From positions 806,001 to 870,000 of the forward strand of contig NZ_CANMVK010000002.1 in the NCBI RefSeq assembly GCF_947501405.1: a stretch of 64,000 nt of DNA. The letters are read 5' to 3'. The notes beneath the pieces were generated by a model. It had not been told where the DNA came from and ran no database searches. It was given only the letters and a program-made list of their open reading frames with translations. Positions 7,925 to 18,187 of this stretch are shown here, in pieces. The DNA comes from an uncultured Hoeflea sp. (GTDB taxonomy: Bacteria; Pseudomonadota; Alphaproteobacteria; Rhizobiales; Rhizobiaceae). The position numbers and the translations under genes were made by a program. Each line of letters begins with the position of its first letter. Position 1 is the first letter of the stretch.

Positions 7925-9973
7925 ATGACACCCGATCTCTCCCGTCTTCTCAGACCGAAGTCGATCGCCCTGTTTGGCGGCGGCTGGGCCGTCAATGTCG
8001 TTGAGCAGTTGCAACGATCCGGCTTCGATGGCGATATCTGGCCGGTCAACCCGAAGCGCAGCGACATTTGCGGTGTGCCGTGTCTTGCATCCATCGACGA
8101 TCTGCCGTCTGCCCCCGACGCGAGTTTTGTCGGCGTCAACCGCGATGCGACCATCGAGGTGGTCGAGCGGTTGAGTCTCATGGGCGCAGGTGGCGCGACC
8201 TGCTTTGCATCCGGCTTTCGCGAAAGCGAAGACGTGAGCAGCAAGGACGCTGACCGTCAGGCGCGTCTGGTCGAGGCCGCGGGCGCGATGCCGATCTTGG
8301 GGCCCAATTGCTATGGCCTGATCAACTATCTCGACAATGCCGTGCTGTGGCCGGATCAGCATGGTGGTGTCGGCGTCGATAGCGGCGTGGCCATTGTCGC
8401 GCAATCGTCCAACATCGCCATCAACATGACCATGCAGGCTCGTGGCCTGCCCATCGCCTATGTGGTGGCCGCCGGCAATCAGGCGCAGATTGGCGCGAGC
8501 GACATCGCCTCCGCCCTGCTCGAGGATGACCGGGTGACCGCCATCGGCCTCTATCTGGAGGGCTTCGGCGACATCCGGTCCCTTGAAGCCTTCGCCGCCA
8601 AGGCGCGCGCCAGGCGAAAGCCGGTGGTCGCCATCAAGATCGGCCGATCCGACAAGGCGCGCGCGGCGACCTTGACCCATACCGCGTCGATCGCCGGAGA
8701 TGCTGCGGCGGGATCGGCGCTGCTCCGGCGGCTCGGGATCATCGAGGTCGCCTCGATTGCCGGTTTCCTGGAAAGCCTCAAGCTTCTGCACACGATCGGG
8801 CCTTTGCCGGGTGCTGCGGTCTGTTCGGTGAGCTGTTCGGGCGGTGAAGCCAGTCTGATGGCCGATGCCGGGGAAGCAACCGCACTTGATTTTGCGGATT
8901 TCGCACCCGCCCAGCGCGCGGCGCTAGAGGCTGAACTGGGCCCCCTGGTCACCATCTCAAATCCGCTCGACTACCATACCTTCATCTGGGGTGACGTGCC
9001 GCGCATGACCCGCGTGTTCGAGGCGGTGATGGCCGAAAGCTTCGATCTAACTGTCTTCATTCTGGATTTGCCCCGCGCCGACCGCTGCGACCCTTCCGGC
9101 TATCAGTGCGCGGTCGATGCGATCATAGCCGCCAGGGCCCGCAGCGGCGCCCGGGTCGCGGTGCTTTCGAGCCTGCCGGAAAACCTCGATGCGGCGCACA
9201 CGCAGCGCTTCATGCAAGGCGGCGTCACGGTCCTGCATGGCATGGAAGAAGGCATTGTGGCGATTGCTGCCGCGATTGAGGCGGGACGGCTTGAGGCGGC
9301 AGATCCGGCACCATTGCTGCTCGCCGCTGACGCTGCCCGGTCCTCCACGATCCTGAGCGAAGCCGCCTCGAAACAGGCGCTTTCGGAATTCGGGCTCGTG
9401 GTTCCGAGGTCAATCGAGGCGGCGTCGATCGACGCGGTGCTTGACGCAAGCGCGGCGCTGTCGTTTCCCGTCGCCCTCAAAGGCGTCGGAGCGGCCCACA
9501 AGAGCGAGGCGGGCTTGGTGGCGCTCAATATTGCCGATGAGCCGGCTCTCAAAGCCGCTGCCTGCCGGATGCGGCACGCCTGCGATGGTTTTCTGGTCGA
9601 GGAGATGGTCACGCAACCGCTGGCCGAATTGCTGGTCGGCGTCACAAGGGATCCGACCGGGACGTTCCTGCTGACCATCGGCGCGGGCGGCGTGCTCACC
9701 GAGATCATGGCCGATACAGCAAATCTTTTACTGCCTGCGAGCCGCGATGATATCGCAACCGCCCTGATGTCGCTGAAGATCGCTCCGCTGCTTTCAGGCT
9801 ATCGCGGCAAACCCGCCGCTGATCTTGAAGCGCTCATCGATGCGGTGCAGGCTGTGTGCCGCTACGCTGAAACCCATGCCGCGCGGCTCGTCGAACTCGA
9901 GGTCAATCCGCTGATGGCCTGCGCCTCCGGCGCCATCGCCGCCGATGCGCTGATTTGCCTGACTGAAGCCTGA
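7925..9973 (+). CDS. ADP-forming acyl-CoA synthetase (acetate-CoA ligase family), betainyl/carnitinyl activation
   Basis: The single 682-residue chain holds the CoA-binding domain (opening SRLLRPKSIALFGGG), the succinyl-CoA-ligase-like middle with the phosphohistidine segment near LTHTASIAGD, and a C-terminal ATP-grasp domain (FPVALKGVGAAHKSEAGLV; LVGVTRDPTG). Such enzymes join a carboxylic acid to CoA with ATP to ADP turnover. Between an acyl-CoA dehydrogenase and CaiD, the likely acids are gamma-butyrobetaine, crotonobetaine or D-carnitine. It would replace the CaiC ligase and CaiB CoA-transferase of enterobacteria. The ATG at 7925 is chosen because the longer frame lies inside the preceding gene. 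It ends 19 bases before caiD. Confidence 0.85.
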   Translation: MTPDLSRLLRPKSIALFGGGWAVNVVEQLQRSGFDGDIWPVNPKRSDICGVPCLASIDDLPSAPDASFVGVNRDATIEVVERLSLMGAGGATCFASGFRESEDVSSKDADRQARLVEAAGAMPILGPNCYGLINYLDNAVLWPDQHGGVGVDSGVAIVAQSSNIAINMTMQARGLPIAYVVAAGNQAQIGASDIASALLEDDRVTAIGLYLEGFGDIRSLEAFAAKARARRKPVVAIKIGRSDKARAATLTHTASIAGDAAAGSALLRRLGIIEVASIAGFLESLKLLHTIGPLPGAAVCSVSCSGGEASLMADAGEATALDFADFAPAQRAALEAELGPLVTISNPLDYHTFIWGDVPRMTRVFEAVMAESFDLTVFILDLPRADRCDPSGYQCAVDAIIAARARSGARVAVLSSLPENLDAAHTQRFMQGGVTVLHGMEEGIVAIAAAIEAGRLEAADPAPLLLAADAARSSTILSEAASKQALSEFGLVVPRSIEAASIDAVLDASAALSFPVALKGVGAAHKSEAGLVALNIADEPALKAAACRMRHACDGFLVEEMVTQPLAELLVGVTRDPTGTFLLTIGAGGVLTEIMADTANLLLPASRDDIATALMSLKIAPLLSGYRGKPAADLEALIDAVQAVCRYAETHAARLVELEVNPLMACASGAIAADALICLTEA

Positions 9974-9992
9974 GAGAAAAGAGGAACCCGCC

Positions 9993-10775
9993 ATGTCCGA
10001 CTCCATCAAGACCCGCAGTGTTGGCCATGTGCTTGAGGTCACGCTCGACCGGCCCAAGGCCAATGCCGTCGATCTCGCGACCAGCCGCCAGATGGGCGAG
10101 GTGTTCCGCGATTTTCGCGACAATCCGGAATTGCGCGTGGCGATCCTCACCGGTGCGGGAGAGAAGTTCTTCTGCCCGGGGTGGGATCTGAAAGCTGCCG
10201 CCGATGGCGATGCGGTCGATGGCGATTATGGCGTCGGCGGGTTTGGCGGCCTGCAGGAACTGCCGCATCTCAACAAGCCGGTGATTTGCGCGGTCAACGG
10301 CATATGTTGCGGCGGCGGGCTGGAGATCGCGCTCTCCTGCGATATCATCCTGGCAGCCGATCATGCCAGCTTCGCGCTGCCGGAAATCCGCTCCGGTACG
10401 GTGGCCGACGCCGCCTCGATCAAGCTGCCCAAGCGCATCCCCTATCACATCGCCATGGAGATGCTGTTTACCGGGCGCTGGCTCGACGCAGAGGAGGCGC
10501 ATCGTTGGGGCTTCGTCAACCACATCCACAAGCCCGATGAGTTGATGGCCAAGGCTTGGGAAATGGCCGAGTTGCTGGCTTCCGGCCCGCCGCTGGTGTT
10601 CGCCGCGATCAAGGAAGTGGTGCGCGAGGCGGAGGGTGAAAAGTTCCAGGACACCATGAACAAGGTGACCCGGCGGCAACTTCAAACCGTCGACACGCTC
10701 TACGGTTCGGAAGACAATATGGAAGGCTTCCGCGCCTTTGCGGAAAAACGTGATCCGGTCTGGAAGGGCAGGTAA
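9993..10775 (+). CDS. caiD: Crotonobetainyl-CoA hydratase (carnitinyl-CoA dehydratase) CaiD
   Basis: This is a crotonase-fold enzyme of 260 residues whose text closely follows E. coli CaiD from start to end: LEVTLDRPKANAVD, ILTGAGEKFF, GWDLKAAADG, the oxyanion segment NGICCGGGLEIAL, and the identical ending FAEKRDPVWKGR. It interconverts crotonobetainyl-CoA and L-carnitinyl-CoA. It completes a module that could turn gamma-butyrobetaine or crotonobetaine into L-carnitine for the dehydrogenase upstream. The segment following FALPEIRSGTVADAASI differs from the usual PD-S-GG pattern, so a slightly different betaine-CoA ester is possible. It starts with a good ribosome site (GAAAAGAGGAA) and is the last gene of the operon. 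Confidence 0.85.
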   Translation: MSDSIKTRSVGHVLEVTLDRPKANAVDLATSRQMGEVFRDFRDNPELRVAILTGAGEKFFCPGWDLKAAADGDAVDGDYGVGGFGGLQELPHLNKPVICAVNGICCGGGLEIALSCDIILAADHASFALPEIRSGTVADAASIKLPKRIPYHIAMEMLFTGRWLDAEEAHRWGFVNHIHKPDELMAKAWEMAELLASGPPLVFAAIKEVVREAEGEKFQDTMNKVTRRQLQTVDTLYGSEDNMEGFRAFAEKRDPVWKGR

Positions 10776-10793
10776 CGCCCGGCCGGAGCTGGT

Positions 10794-11495
10794 CTAAATC
10801 TCGGTATGCATCTGATACCCGGGCGCAAAGATCAGCCGCACCGTGGTGATGATATGGTCTTTGCTCCAGGTGCTGCGGTCGATTACGAACAGGCCTTCGC
10901 CTTCTCCGCAGGCAAGGATCTCCGCTTCACGCGCACCAGCAGTCATCGCCGAGAACGTGAAATCGCCGCCCTCGAACGGCACATGGGCCACCAGCCATTC
11001 ATTGGCGCTAAGCGCGGCAAAATCAGCATTGTCGAGATCCGCCACGGCCTGGGGATTGATCCAGCGATCCTCGAACACATAGGGCTTGCCGTCCGCCATG
11101 TGCAGAGTGACGAGATGCAACAGCCTGTCGCCTGGTTGTGTACGCATCCGCGCCCGGATGTCCGACGGCGGCACAGCGCGGCGGCGCGACAGCACCGAAT
11201 GCCGGTAGCTCTGACCCTTGCCCTCGATTTCGTAGCGGATGACCGGGATATCGAGCGTTGCCTTGCGCACCGGGTGCAACGCCACGCGTGTGCCGGCCTT
11301 GCGGCGGCGGTCGAGCAGGCCTGATTCCGCGAGCCCCCTGAGCGCCCGGTTGACGGTTGCCCGGGCGCAGCCGAACTCCACCGACAATTCCGCTTCATGC
11401 GGAATAAACTCGCCGGGTTTCCATTCGCGGCTGTTGATCCGCCGCAGCACCTCAGCCTGCACGGCCTGCCAGCTCTTGAATTCCAATCCGGTCAA
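10794..11495 (-). CDS. hutC: Histidine utilisation repressor HutC (GntR family)
   Basis: The 233-residue repressor has an N-terminal winged helix (about 1-70; EAELSVEFGCARATVNRAL) and a C-terminal UTRA effector domain that binds urocanate in known HutC proteins (ending IFAPGYQMHTEI). The start is a TTG at 11493-11495 that overlaps the hutF stop as TTGA. It is preceded by GGGAGG, while no suitable ATG exists in this frame until far inside hutF. Placed directly after hutF, it is cotranscribed and autoregulated if the operator upstream of hutF is its target. Convergent with caiD, 18 bases away. Confidence 0.9.
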   Translation of the reverse strand: MTGLEFKSWQAVQAEVLRRINSREWKPGEFIPHEAELSVEFGCARATVNRALRGLAESGLLDRRRKAGTRVALHPVRKATLDIPVIRYEIEGKGQSYRHSVLSRRRAVPPSDIRARMRTQPGDRLLHLVTLHMADGKPYVFEDRWINPQAVADLDNADFAALSANEWLVAHVPFEGGDFTFSAMTAGAREAEILACGEGEGLFVIDRSTWSKDHIITTVRLIFAPGYQMHTEI

Positions 11496-12856
11496 AGCGC
11501 CTCCCCAAGCTGTTTCATCGTCTCGACATACCGCGCCGCGATGATGTCGCGCGCGATATGCCGCCCCTCCCGCACCATGTGCCGGCCCGCCGACCAGACA
11601 TCGCGAACCAGATGGTCGTCGCCGGCGAATATATAACAATCGAGGATTGTGTCGCCCGACTTTCCGATCAAATCCACCGCATTGACGTCAAGCGCCATCA
11701 GATCGGCGAGTTTGCCGGTCGCAATGGCCCCATTGTCGCGCCCAGATACCGTCGCGCCGCCGGCATTGACCGCGTCCAGCAGCCGCCGCCCGGTGGACTT
11801 TTCCGCGGTTGCAAGTGCCGCACGCGAGCGGTCGCGCAGGCGCTGCGAGTAATCAAGCGTTCTGAGTTCCTCGCTCAGCGAAATGCGGATGTTGGAATCC
11901 GACCCGATGGCGATCGCTCCACCGGCGTCAAACCAGCGCACACCGTCGAAGATGCCGTCGCCGAGGCTCGATTCTGTGATCGGACAGAGCCCGGCCACGG
12001 CGCCGCTCTTGGCCAGGCCCCCGGTTTCATGCGGTAGCATCTGCGTGCAATGGATGAAGCAATGGCGCGCATCGAGCTCCATTGCGTCAAGCACATATTC
12101 CACCGGCCGTTTGCCCAGGGCGTCGAGCACCTCCTCGACTTCTGCAGTCTGTTCCGCCAGATGCATGTGCAGCGGGTTGCCGTCCGCGAGCCTGGCATGA
12201 TGGGCAAGATCTTCCGGTGCAATGGCGCGCAGTGAATGCGGCGCGACCCCGATCCGGCAGTCGGCCGGAAGCCCCGCAAGAGCAGCCTGCGAGCGCGCAT
12301 GAAGATTGGTATAGGTATCGAGTGTATTGCCGAAGCGGATCTGGCCCGGCCCCAGCGGCCGCTTGTCGAGGCCGCCATACTGGTAGTGAACCGGCAGCAA
12401 TGTTAGGCCGATGCCGGTCTGGGCGCTGGCGGCGGCAATCCGCTCCGCCATTTCGGCAGGATTGTCGTAGGCCGTGCCGCCCGGCTGATGATGCAGATAG
12501 TGAAACTCGACATTGGCCGAGTAACCGGCCTCAAGCATTTCCATCTGCACATGGGCGGCGATCGCCTCGACATGGTCCGGCGTCAACCGGTCGAGAAACC
12601 GGAACATCAAGTGCCGCCAGGTCCAAAACGAATCCGAGGCGTCCGGTCCGCGCCGCTCGGTAAGACCGGCCATGGCGCGCTGAAAGGCGTGGCTGTGACA
12701 ATTTGCGGGCGAGGGCAGCAAAATTCCCACGCAATCGCCATCGGCCGGCGCACCGGTTTTCACCGACGCGATGCAACCGTCGGGATCGATGTCCAGCCGC
12801 ACATTCTCCGCCCAGCCGTCCTCGAGAAGTGCCTTTTCAGCCCAAATGATTGCCAT
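11492..12856 (-). CDS. hutF: Formimidoylglutamate deiminase HutF
   Basis: This amidohydrolase-superfamily enzyme has 454 residues, with the metal motifs NCHSHAFQRAM, HMHLAEQ and AIGSDSN. HutF converts N-formimidoyl-L-glutamate to N-formyl-L-glutamate plus ammonia, the fourth step of the five-step histidine pathway, and hands the product to HutG. Its presence together with hutG and the absence of hutG-type formiminoglutamase indicate the deiminase variant of the pathway. The ATG at 12856 has the ribosome site AAGAGG. The gene is divergent from hutI and shares a 73-base control region. Confidence 0.93.
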   Translation of the reverse strand: MAIIWAEKALLEDGWAENVRLDIDPDGCIASVKTGAPADGDCVGILLPSPANCHSHAFQRAMAGLTERRGPDASDSFWTWRHLMFRFLDRLTPDHVEAIAAHVQMEMLEAGYSANVEFHYLHHQPGGTAYDNPAEMAERIAAASAQTGIGLTLLPVHYQYGGLDKRPLGPGQIRFGNTLDTYTNLHARSQAALAGLPADCRIGVAPHSLRAIAPEDLAHHARLADGNPLHMHLAEQTAEVEEVLDALGKRPVEYVLDAMELDARHCFIHCTQMLPHETGGLAKSGAVAGLCPITESSLGDGIFDGVRWFDAGGAIAIGSDSNIRISLSEELRTLDYSQRLRDRSRAALATAEKSTGRRLLDAVNAGGATVSGRDNGAIATGKLADLMALDVNAVDLIGKSGDTILDCYIFAGDDHLVRDVWSAGRHMVREGRHIARDIIAARYVETMKQLGEAL

Positions 12857-12868
12857 ATTTCACGCCTC

Positions 12869-12898
12869 TTGACAGGATATTATGTATATACTTATAGT
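12869..12898 (+). promoter_or_regulatory. hutI promoter and HutC-type operator, overlapping a divergent hutF promoter
   Basis: On the plus strand TTGACA (12869-12874) and TATAGT (12893-12898) are 18 bases apart. Inside the spacer lies the perfect palindrome GTATATAC (12884-12891), the core of the TGTATATACA sites bound by HutC in Pseudomonas and enterobacteria. On the minus strand TTGACT (12902-12897) and TATCCT, 16 bases apart, could serve hutF. One repressor dimer would therefore block both directions. The arrangement also rules out the upstream ATG at 12882 as the hutI start. Confidence 0.75.
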
Positions 12899-12929
12899 CA
12901 AAATAGGCGCACATAACAACGGCAATTTC

Positions 12930-14123
12930 ATGCTTCTGGTCAACGCGAAACTGGCGACGATGGACGGCAGCGAGGCCTACGGCCTGATTGGCCAGGGCGC
13001 GCTGGCGATCGAGGCAGGCCGCATCACATGGGCCGGGCCGCAAGCCGAACTGCCGCAACGATTTACGGGATTTGAGACACAGGATCTTGAGGGCCGGCTG
13101 GTCACGCCGGCGCTGATCGATTGCCACACTCATATTGTCCATGGCGGCAACCGCGCGCGGGAGTTTGAAATGCGTCTGGAAGGCGCGTCCTATGAGGAAA
13201 TCGCCCGCGCCGGCGGCGGCATCGTCTCGACCGTCTCCGCCACCCGCGCCACATCCGAGGCCGATCTGGTTGCGGCTGCGCTGACACGCGCAGACGCGCT
13301 GATCGCCGAAGGTGTTTCGACCATTGAAATCAAGTCCGGCTACGGGCTTGATATCGAAACTGAACTCAAGATGCTGCGCGCCGCACGCGCGGTGGCCAAG
13401 ACGCGGCCGATTCGGGTCCTGACGAGCTATCTCGCTGCCCATGCGGTTCCCGCTGAATACAAGGGTCGCGCCGACGCCTATATCGATGAAGTTTGCATCC
13501 CCGGTCTGGAAGCCGCCCATGCCGAAGGTCTGGTCGATGCCGTCGACGGATTTTGCGAGGGCATCGCCTTCACGCCCAAGCAGATTGCGCGGGTCTTCGA
13601 CAAGGCCAGGGCTCTTGGCCTACCGGTCAAGCTCCACGCCGAACAACTCTCCAATCTCGGCGGGGCGCGGCTTGCCGCGGACTATGGCGCGCTATCGGCC
13701 GATCATCTCGAATACGCCACCGAAACCGATGCCCAGGCCATGGCCGCGGCCGGGTCGGTCGCCGTCATCCTGCCCGGCGCATTCTATACGCTGCGCGAGA
13801 CTATCAGCCCCCCGATCGAGGCTTTCCGCAAGCACAAGGTCGCCATGGCGGTCGCCACCGACTGCAATCCGGGCTCGTCGCCGATTTCCTCGCTGCTGTT
13901 GAGCATGAACATGGCCTGCACGCTGTTCCGGATGACTCCGGAAGAAGCCCTTGCGGGGGTCACTCGCCACGCTGCGCGTGCGCTCGGGCTTGAAGACGCT
14001 GGCTTGATCAAACCTGGCTATCGCGCCGATCTGGCGATCTGGGATGTCGAACATCCCGCCGAGCTCGCCTACCGCATTGGTTTCAATCCGCTGTGGCGGC
14101 GCATCTTTGGAGGCGAGTTTTGA
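12930..14123 (+). CDS. hutI: Imidazolonepropionase HutI
   Basis: This amidohydrolase has 397 residues with metal-binding [12 protein letters not shown], the HAEQLSN motif and the late [10 protein letters not shown]. It opens the ring of imidazolone-5-propionate to N-formimidoyl-glutamate, the third step of histidine degradation. The ATG at 12930 ([13 protein letters not shown]) is preferred because the ATG at 12882 lies within the promoter. First gene of the hutI-hutH-hutG-hutU operon. It overlaps hutH by four bases. Confidence 0.93.
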   Translation: MLLVNAKLATMDGSEAYGLIGQGALAIEAGRITWAGPQAELPQRFTGFETQDLEGRLVTPALIDCHTHIVHGGNRAREFEMRLEGASYEEIARAGGGIVSTVSATRATSEADLVAAALTRADALIAEGVSTIEIKSGYGLDIETELKMLRAARAVAKTRPIRVLTSYLAAHAVPAEYKGRADAYIDEVCIPGLEAAHAEGLVDAVDGFCEGIAFTPKQIARVFDKARALGLPVKLHAEQLSNLGGARLAADYGALSADHLEYATETDAQAMAAAGSVAVILPGAFYTLRETISPPIEAFRKHKVAMAVATDCNPGSSPISSLLLSMNMACTLFRMTPEEALAGVTRHAARALGLEDAGLIKPGYRADLAIWDVEHPAELAYRIGFNPLWRRIFGGEF

Positions 14124-15661
14124 CCCTGACGCTTACTCCGGGCCAGGCCACGCTGAGCCAGCTGGAGCAGATCTGGCGCGAAGGCACCGCTGTTGCGCTC
14201 GATGCGACAGCCAAGCCTGCCATCGCCGCAGCGGCGGAACTGGTGCGCCGTGCTGCCGCCGGTGATGAAGCGGTCTATGGCGTCAACACTGGCTTTGGAA
14301 AACTGGCCAGTGTTCGCATCAAGCCCGAGGACACGGCACAGCTGCAACGCAATCTGATTCTGTCGCATTGCTGCGGCGTTGGAGAGCCGCTCGACATCGC
14401 CACCACCCGGCTGATGATGGCGCTCAAGCTGCTGTCGGCCGGGCGCGGCGCATCGGGAATTACCTGGGCCACCCTGTCGGTGATCGAGCAGATGCTGGCC
14501 AAGGGCGTCACGCCGGTGATCCCGAGCCAGGGCTCGGTCGGCGCATCGGGCGATCTCGCGCCGCTCGCCCATATGGCTGCGGCCATGATCGGCGAAGGTG
14601 AGGCGGTGCTCGATGGCCGGCGCATGGATGCGGCCGGGGCGCTCGCCGAGGCCGGCATCGAACCCGCGGTTCTGGCGCCCAAGGAAGGTCTCGGCCTGAT
14701 CAACGGCACCCAGTTTTCAACAGCCTGCGCGCTGGCCGGTTACTACTGTGCCATGCGCAATCTCGAGGCTTCGGTTGTCTCCTCGTGCCTGTCGACCGAC
14801 GCGATCATGGGCTCCACCGCCCCGCTTGAGGAAGGCATCCACGCCTTTCGTGGCCATCGCGGCCAGATCGATGTGGCCCGCGCCATGCGCGCCATCATGC
14901 ACGGCTCGATCATCCGCGAAAGCCACCGCGCCGATGATGCCCGCGTGCAGGACCCCTATTGCATTCGCTGTCAGCCCCAGGTCGCAGGCGCGGCGCTGGA
15001 TCTCCTGCGCTTTGCCGGCCAGACCTTGGAGATCGAGGCAAATGCCGTGTCCGACAATCCGCTGGTGCTGGTCGATGTCGGCAAGATCGTATCGGGCGGC
15101 AATTTTCACGCCGAACCGGTGGCGTTTGCCGCCGACCAGATCGCCATCGCAATTGCCGAGATCGGCGCCATTGCCCAGCGTCGCGTGGCGCTGATGGTCG
15201 ATCCCACATTGTCGTTCGACCTGCCGCCGTTCCTGACGCCGGAACCGGGGTTGAACTCGGGTCTGATGATCGCCGAGGTGACCACCGCGGCGCTGATGAG
15301 CGAAAACAAGCATCTCGCCAATCCCTGCTCGACCGATTCCACTCCGACCTCGGCCAATCAGGAAGATCATGTGTCGATGGCTGCCCATGGCGCGCGGCGT
15401 CTGGCCCGCATGAACGACAATCTCAATGTGATCATCGGCGTCGAACTGCTGTGCGCAGCCCAAGGTGTGGAATTCCGTGCGCCGCTGCAGACCAGCCCGG
15501 CGCTGCAACGGGCGCTCGAGCTGATCCGCTCCGAAGTCGCGGCGCTGAAAGACGACCGTTTCATGGCCAACGATCTCGCCAGGGCGGCGGCGATCGTCGC
15601 CGGGGGGAGGGTGCAGACAGCCTGTGGTGTTGCTGGTCTGATCGCGGGAGATTCCGCGTGA
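14120..15661 (+). CDS. hutH: Histidine ammonia-lyase HutH
   Basis: The enzyme has 513 residues and converts L-histidine to urocanate and ammonia. The Ala-Ser-Gly triplet that cyclises into the MIO cofactor is at 142-144 in [11 protein letters not shown], so the serine is residue 143, as in the well-studied Pseudomonas enzyme. [10 protein letters not shown] near 53-62 and [11 protein letters not shown] are also in place. The start is a TTG at 14120 overlapping the hutI stop (TTGA), with GGAGG ten bases ahead; this gives the normal family length. The use of TTG here and in hutC is unusual within one locus. Confidence 0.92.
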   Translation: MTLTLTPGQATLSQLEQIWREGTAVALDATAKPAIAAAAELVRRAAAGDEAVYGVNTGFGKLASVRIKPEDTAQLQRNLILSHCCGVGEPLDIATTRLMMALKLLSAGRGASGITWATLSVIEQMLAKGVTPVIPSQGSVGASGDLAPLAHMAAAMIGEGEAVLDGRRMDAAGALAEAGIEPAVLAPKEGLGLINGTQFSTACALAGYYCAMRNLEASVVSSCLSTDAIMGSTAPLEEGIHAFRGHRGQIDVARAMRAIMHGSIIRESHRADDARVQDPYCIRCQPQVAGAALDLLRFAGQTLEIEANAVSDNPLVLVDVGKIVSGGNFHAEPVAFAADQIAIAIAEIGAIAQRRVALMVDPTLSFDLPPFLTPEPGLNSGLMIAEVTTAALMSENKHLANPCSTDSTPTSANQEDHVSMAAHGARRLARMNDNLNVIIGVELLCAAQGVEFRAPLQTSPALQRALELIRSEVAALKDDRFMANDLARAAAIVAGGRVQTACGVAGLIAGDSA

Positions 15662-16458
15662 CCCCGGTTACAGTCACCCGTGGCCAAGGGCCGATCGTGC
15701 TGGCGCTTCCGCACAGCGGAACCCATGTGCCCGACGAGATATTCGCGCGCCTGACGCCGCTCGGCCAGACCCTGGGTGACGCCGACTGGCATGTCGACCG
15801 TCTTTATGACGGGCTGCTTGATGGCGTGACCACCGTGCGCGCCAATTTCCATCGCTACGTAATCGACGCCAACCGCGATCCCTCCGGCGCCAGCCTCTAT
15901 CCCGGCCAGAACACCACCGGTCTGGTACCGATGACCAATTTCGACGGCGAACCGCTGTGGCTCGAAGAACCGGATGCGGACGAAATCGAGGCCCGCCGCA
16001 TCGCCTGGCACGCACCCTACCACGCGGCACTCGAGGCCGAACTTCAACGCGTGCGCGACCAGCACGGCGTGGCGATCCTTTACGATTGCCACTCGATCCG
16101 TTCGGTGATCCCGTTTCTGTTTACGGGCCGGCTTCCCGATTTCAACATCGGCACCAACAATGGCGCGACCTGTGCTGCGGACATCGAAACCGCGGCCGCG
16201 GATATCTGCGCACGGGCCGAAGGCTATACCAGTGTCGTCAACGGCCGTTTCAAGGGTGGATGGACCACGCGGCATTACGGCCGCCCGGCTGACAACATCC
16301 ACGCTATCCAGATGGAACTGGCGCAGCGCACCCATCTTCAGAGTGAAACCGTGCCGTTCGATTACGATCCGGCCAAGGCCGGGCGGCTGCGCATCCATCT
16401 CGAAACCGTTCTTAGATCACTTGCAGGCATCGCCGCTTCACTGGGAGGCCAAAAATGA
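15658..16458 (+). CDS. hutG: N-formylglutamate deformylase HutG
   Basis: The 266-residue enzyme is a member of the N-formylglutamate amidohydrolase family with [18 protein letters not shown] and YDCHSIRS. It hydrolyses N-formyl-L-glutamate to glutamate and formate, the final step after HutF. The GTG start at 15658 overlaps the hutH stop (GTGA). A much longer frame reaching back to 14959 lies inside hutH and is not used. The stop overlaps the hutU start by four bases, so hutI, hutH, hutG and hutU are coupled throughout. Confidence 0.92.
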   Translation: MTPVTVTRGQGPIVLALPHSGTHVPDEIFARLTPLGQTLGDADWHVDRLYDGLLDGVTTVRANFHRYVIDANRDPSGASLYPGQNTTGLVPMTNFDGEPLWLEEPDADEIEARRIAWHAPYHAALEAELQRVRDQHGVAILYDCHSIRSVIPFLFTGRLPDFNIGTNNGATCAADIETAAADICARAEGYTSVVNGRFKGGWTTRHYGRPADNIHAIQMELAQRTHLQSETVPFDYDPAKAGRLRIHLETVLRSLAGIAASLGGQK

Positions 16459-18140
16459 CCAATCCGAGACACAATCAGCGCGACATCTATCCACCCACCG
16501 GAACAGAGATCACCGCCAAGAGCTGGCTCACCGAAGCGCCGATGCGCATGCTGATGAACAATTTGCATCCGGATGTGGCCGAGAACCCGCATGAACTGGT
16601 GGTCTATGGCGGTATTGGTCGGGCGGCGCGCACCTGGGCCGATTTCGACCAGATTGTCGCAAGCCTTAAGAACCTCGAGGAAGACGAAACCCTGGTGGTT
16701 CAGTCCGGCAAGCCGGTGGCCGTGGTCCGCACCCATGCGGATGCGCCGCGGGTGCTGATTGCCAACTCCAACCTGGTGCCGCACTGGGCCAATTGGGATC
16801 ATTTCAATGAACTCGACAAGCGCGGGCTTGCCATGTACGGCCAGATGACGGCCGGTTCCTGGATTTATATCGGCACCCAAGGAATCGTGCAGGGCACCTA
16901 CGAGACCTTCGCCGAGGCCGGCCGCCAGCATTTTGGCGGCGATCTCACAGGTAAGTGGATACTTACCGGCGGCCTGGGCGGCATGGGCGGCGCCCAGCCG
17001 CTGGCAGCAGTCATGGCCGGCGCCTGCTGCCTGGCGGTCGAGTGTGACGAGACCCGCATCGATTTCCGCCTGCGCACCGGCTACGTCGATGAAAAGGCCA
17101 GGACGCTTGATGAAGCGCTGGAGATGATCGATCGCTGGACCAAGGCGGGCGAGGCAAAATCCGTGGGCCTGCTGGGCAATGCGGCCGACGTCTTCATCGA
17201 ACTGGCCGCACGCATGAAGGATGGCGGATCGCGTCCCGATATCGTCACCGACCAGACCTCCGCCCACGATCCGCTGCACGGTTACCTGCCCCAGGGCTGG
17301 AGTGTGGCGGAGTGGCGCGAAAAGCAGGAAAGTGACCCCAAGGCGGTGGAAAAGGCCGCCCGCGCCAGCATGCGCAATCATGTCGCCGCGATGGTGGATT
17401 TCTGGAACGCCGGCGTGCCCACGCTCGACTACGGCAACAACATCCGTCAGGTCGCCCAGGACGAAGGGCTTGAAAACGCCTTTGATTTCCCGGGTTTCGT
17501 GCCCGCCTATATCCGGCCGCTATTTTGCCGCGGCATCGGTCCCTTTCGCTGGTGCGCGCTCTCGGGCGATCCCGAGGACATCTACAAGACTGACGCAAAG
17601 ATGAAGGAGCTGTTTCCCGACAACGCCCATCTGCACAACTGGCTCGACATGGCGCGCGAGCGCATCGCCTTCCAGGGCCTGCCGGCGCGGATCTGCTGGA
17701 TCGGCCTGGGCGATCGCCATCGCGCCGGTCTCGCGTTCAACGAGATGGTCGCCTCGGGCGAACTCAAGGCGCCGATCGTCATTGGACGCGATCACCTCGA
17801 TTCCGGCTCCGTCGCCTCGCCCAACCGCGAAACCGAAGCCATGAAAGACGGATCTGACGCCGTCTCCGACTGGCCGCTGCTCAACGCGCTGGTCAACACA
17901 GCTTCCGGCGCCACCTGGGTGAGCCTGCATCATGGCGGCGGCGTCGGCATGGGCTTTTCGCAGCACTCGGGCATGGTCGTCGTCGCTGACGGCACCGATG
18001 CCGCCGCCAAGCGGCTGGAACGCGTGCTGTGGAACGATCCGGCCTCCGGCGTCTGGCGTCATGCCGATGCCGGCTACGATATCGCGCTCGAATGCGCGCG
18101 CGAACACGGGCTCAAATTGCCCGGAATCCTGGGGAAATGA
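16455..18140 (+). CDS. hutU: Urocanate hydratase HutU
   Basis: The enzyme has 561 residues, the usual urocanase length. It adds water to urocanate to form imidazolone-propionate, using tightly bound NAD as an electrophile. The NAD-binding segment [13 protein letters not shown] is near residues 174-186, and the conserved [20 protein letters not shown] and [17 protein letters not shown] blocks are intact. Its ATG overlaps the hutG stop. It closes the hut operon; the following TRAP genes begin 47 bases later and could be transcribed with it. Confidence 0.95.
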   Translation: MTNPRHNQRDIYPPTGTEITAKSWLTEAPMRMLMNNLHPDVAENPHELVVYGGIGRAARTWADFDQIVASLKNLEEDETLVVQSGKPVAVVRTHADAPRVLIANSNLVPHWANWDHFNELDKRGLAMYGQMTAGSWIYIGTQGIVQGTYETFAEAGRQHFGGDLTGKWILTGGLGGMGGAQPLAAVMAGACCLAVECDETRIDFRLRTGYVDEKARTLDEALEMIDRWTKAGEAKSVGLLGNAADVFIELAARMKDGGSRPDIVTDQTSAHDPLHGYLPQGWSVAEWREKQESDPKAVEKAARASMRNHVAAMVDFWNAGVPTLDYGNNIRQVAQDEGLENAFDFPGFVPAYIRPLFCRGIGPFRWCALSGDPEDIYKTDAKMKELFPDNAHLHNWLDMARERIAFQGLPARICWIGLGDRHRAGLAFNEMVASGELKAPIVIGRDHLDSGSVASPNRETEAMKDGSDAVSDWPLLNALVNTASGATWVSLHHGGGVGMGFSQHSGMVVVADGTDAAAKRLERVLWNDPASGVWRHADAGYDIALECAREHGLKLPGILGK

Positions 18141-18187
18141 CCCCGGTGCGACAAACCACGGGTGAACTCAAAACGAGAGGAACTGAC

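Noticed and set aside
14959-15657. Long N-terminal extension of HutG
   Set aside because: It lies within hutH in another frame; the GTG at 15658 gives normal HutG length and overlaps the hutH stop.
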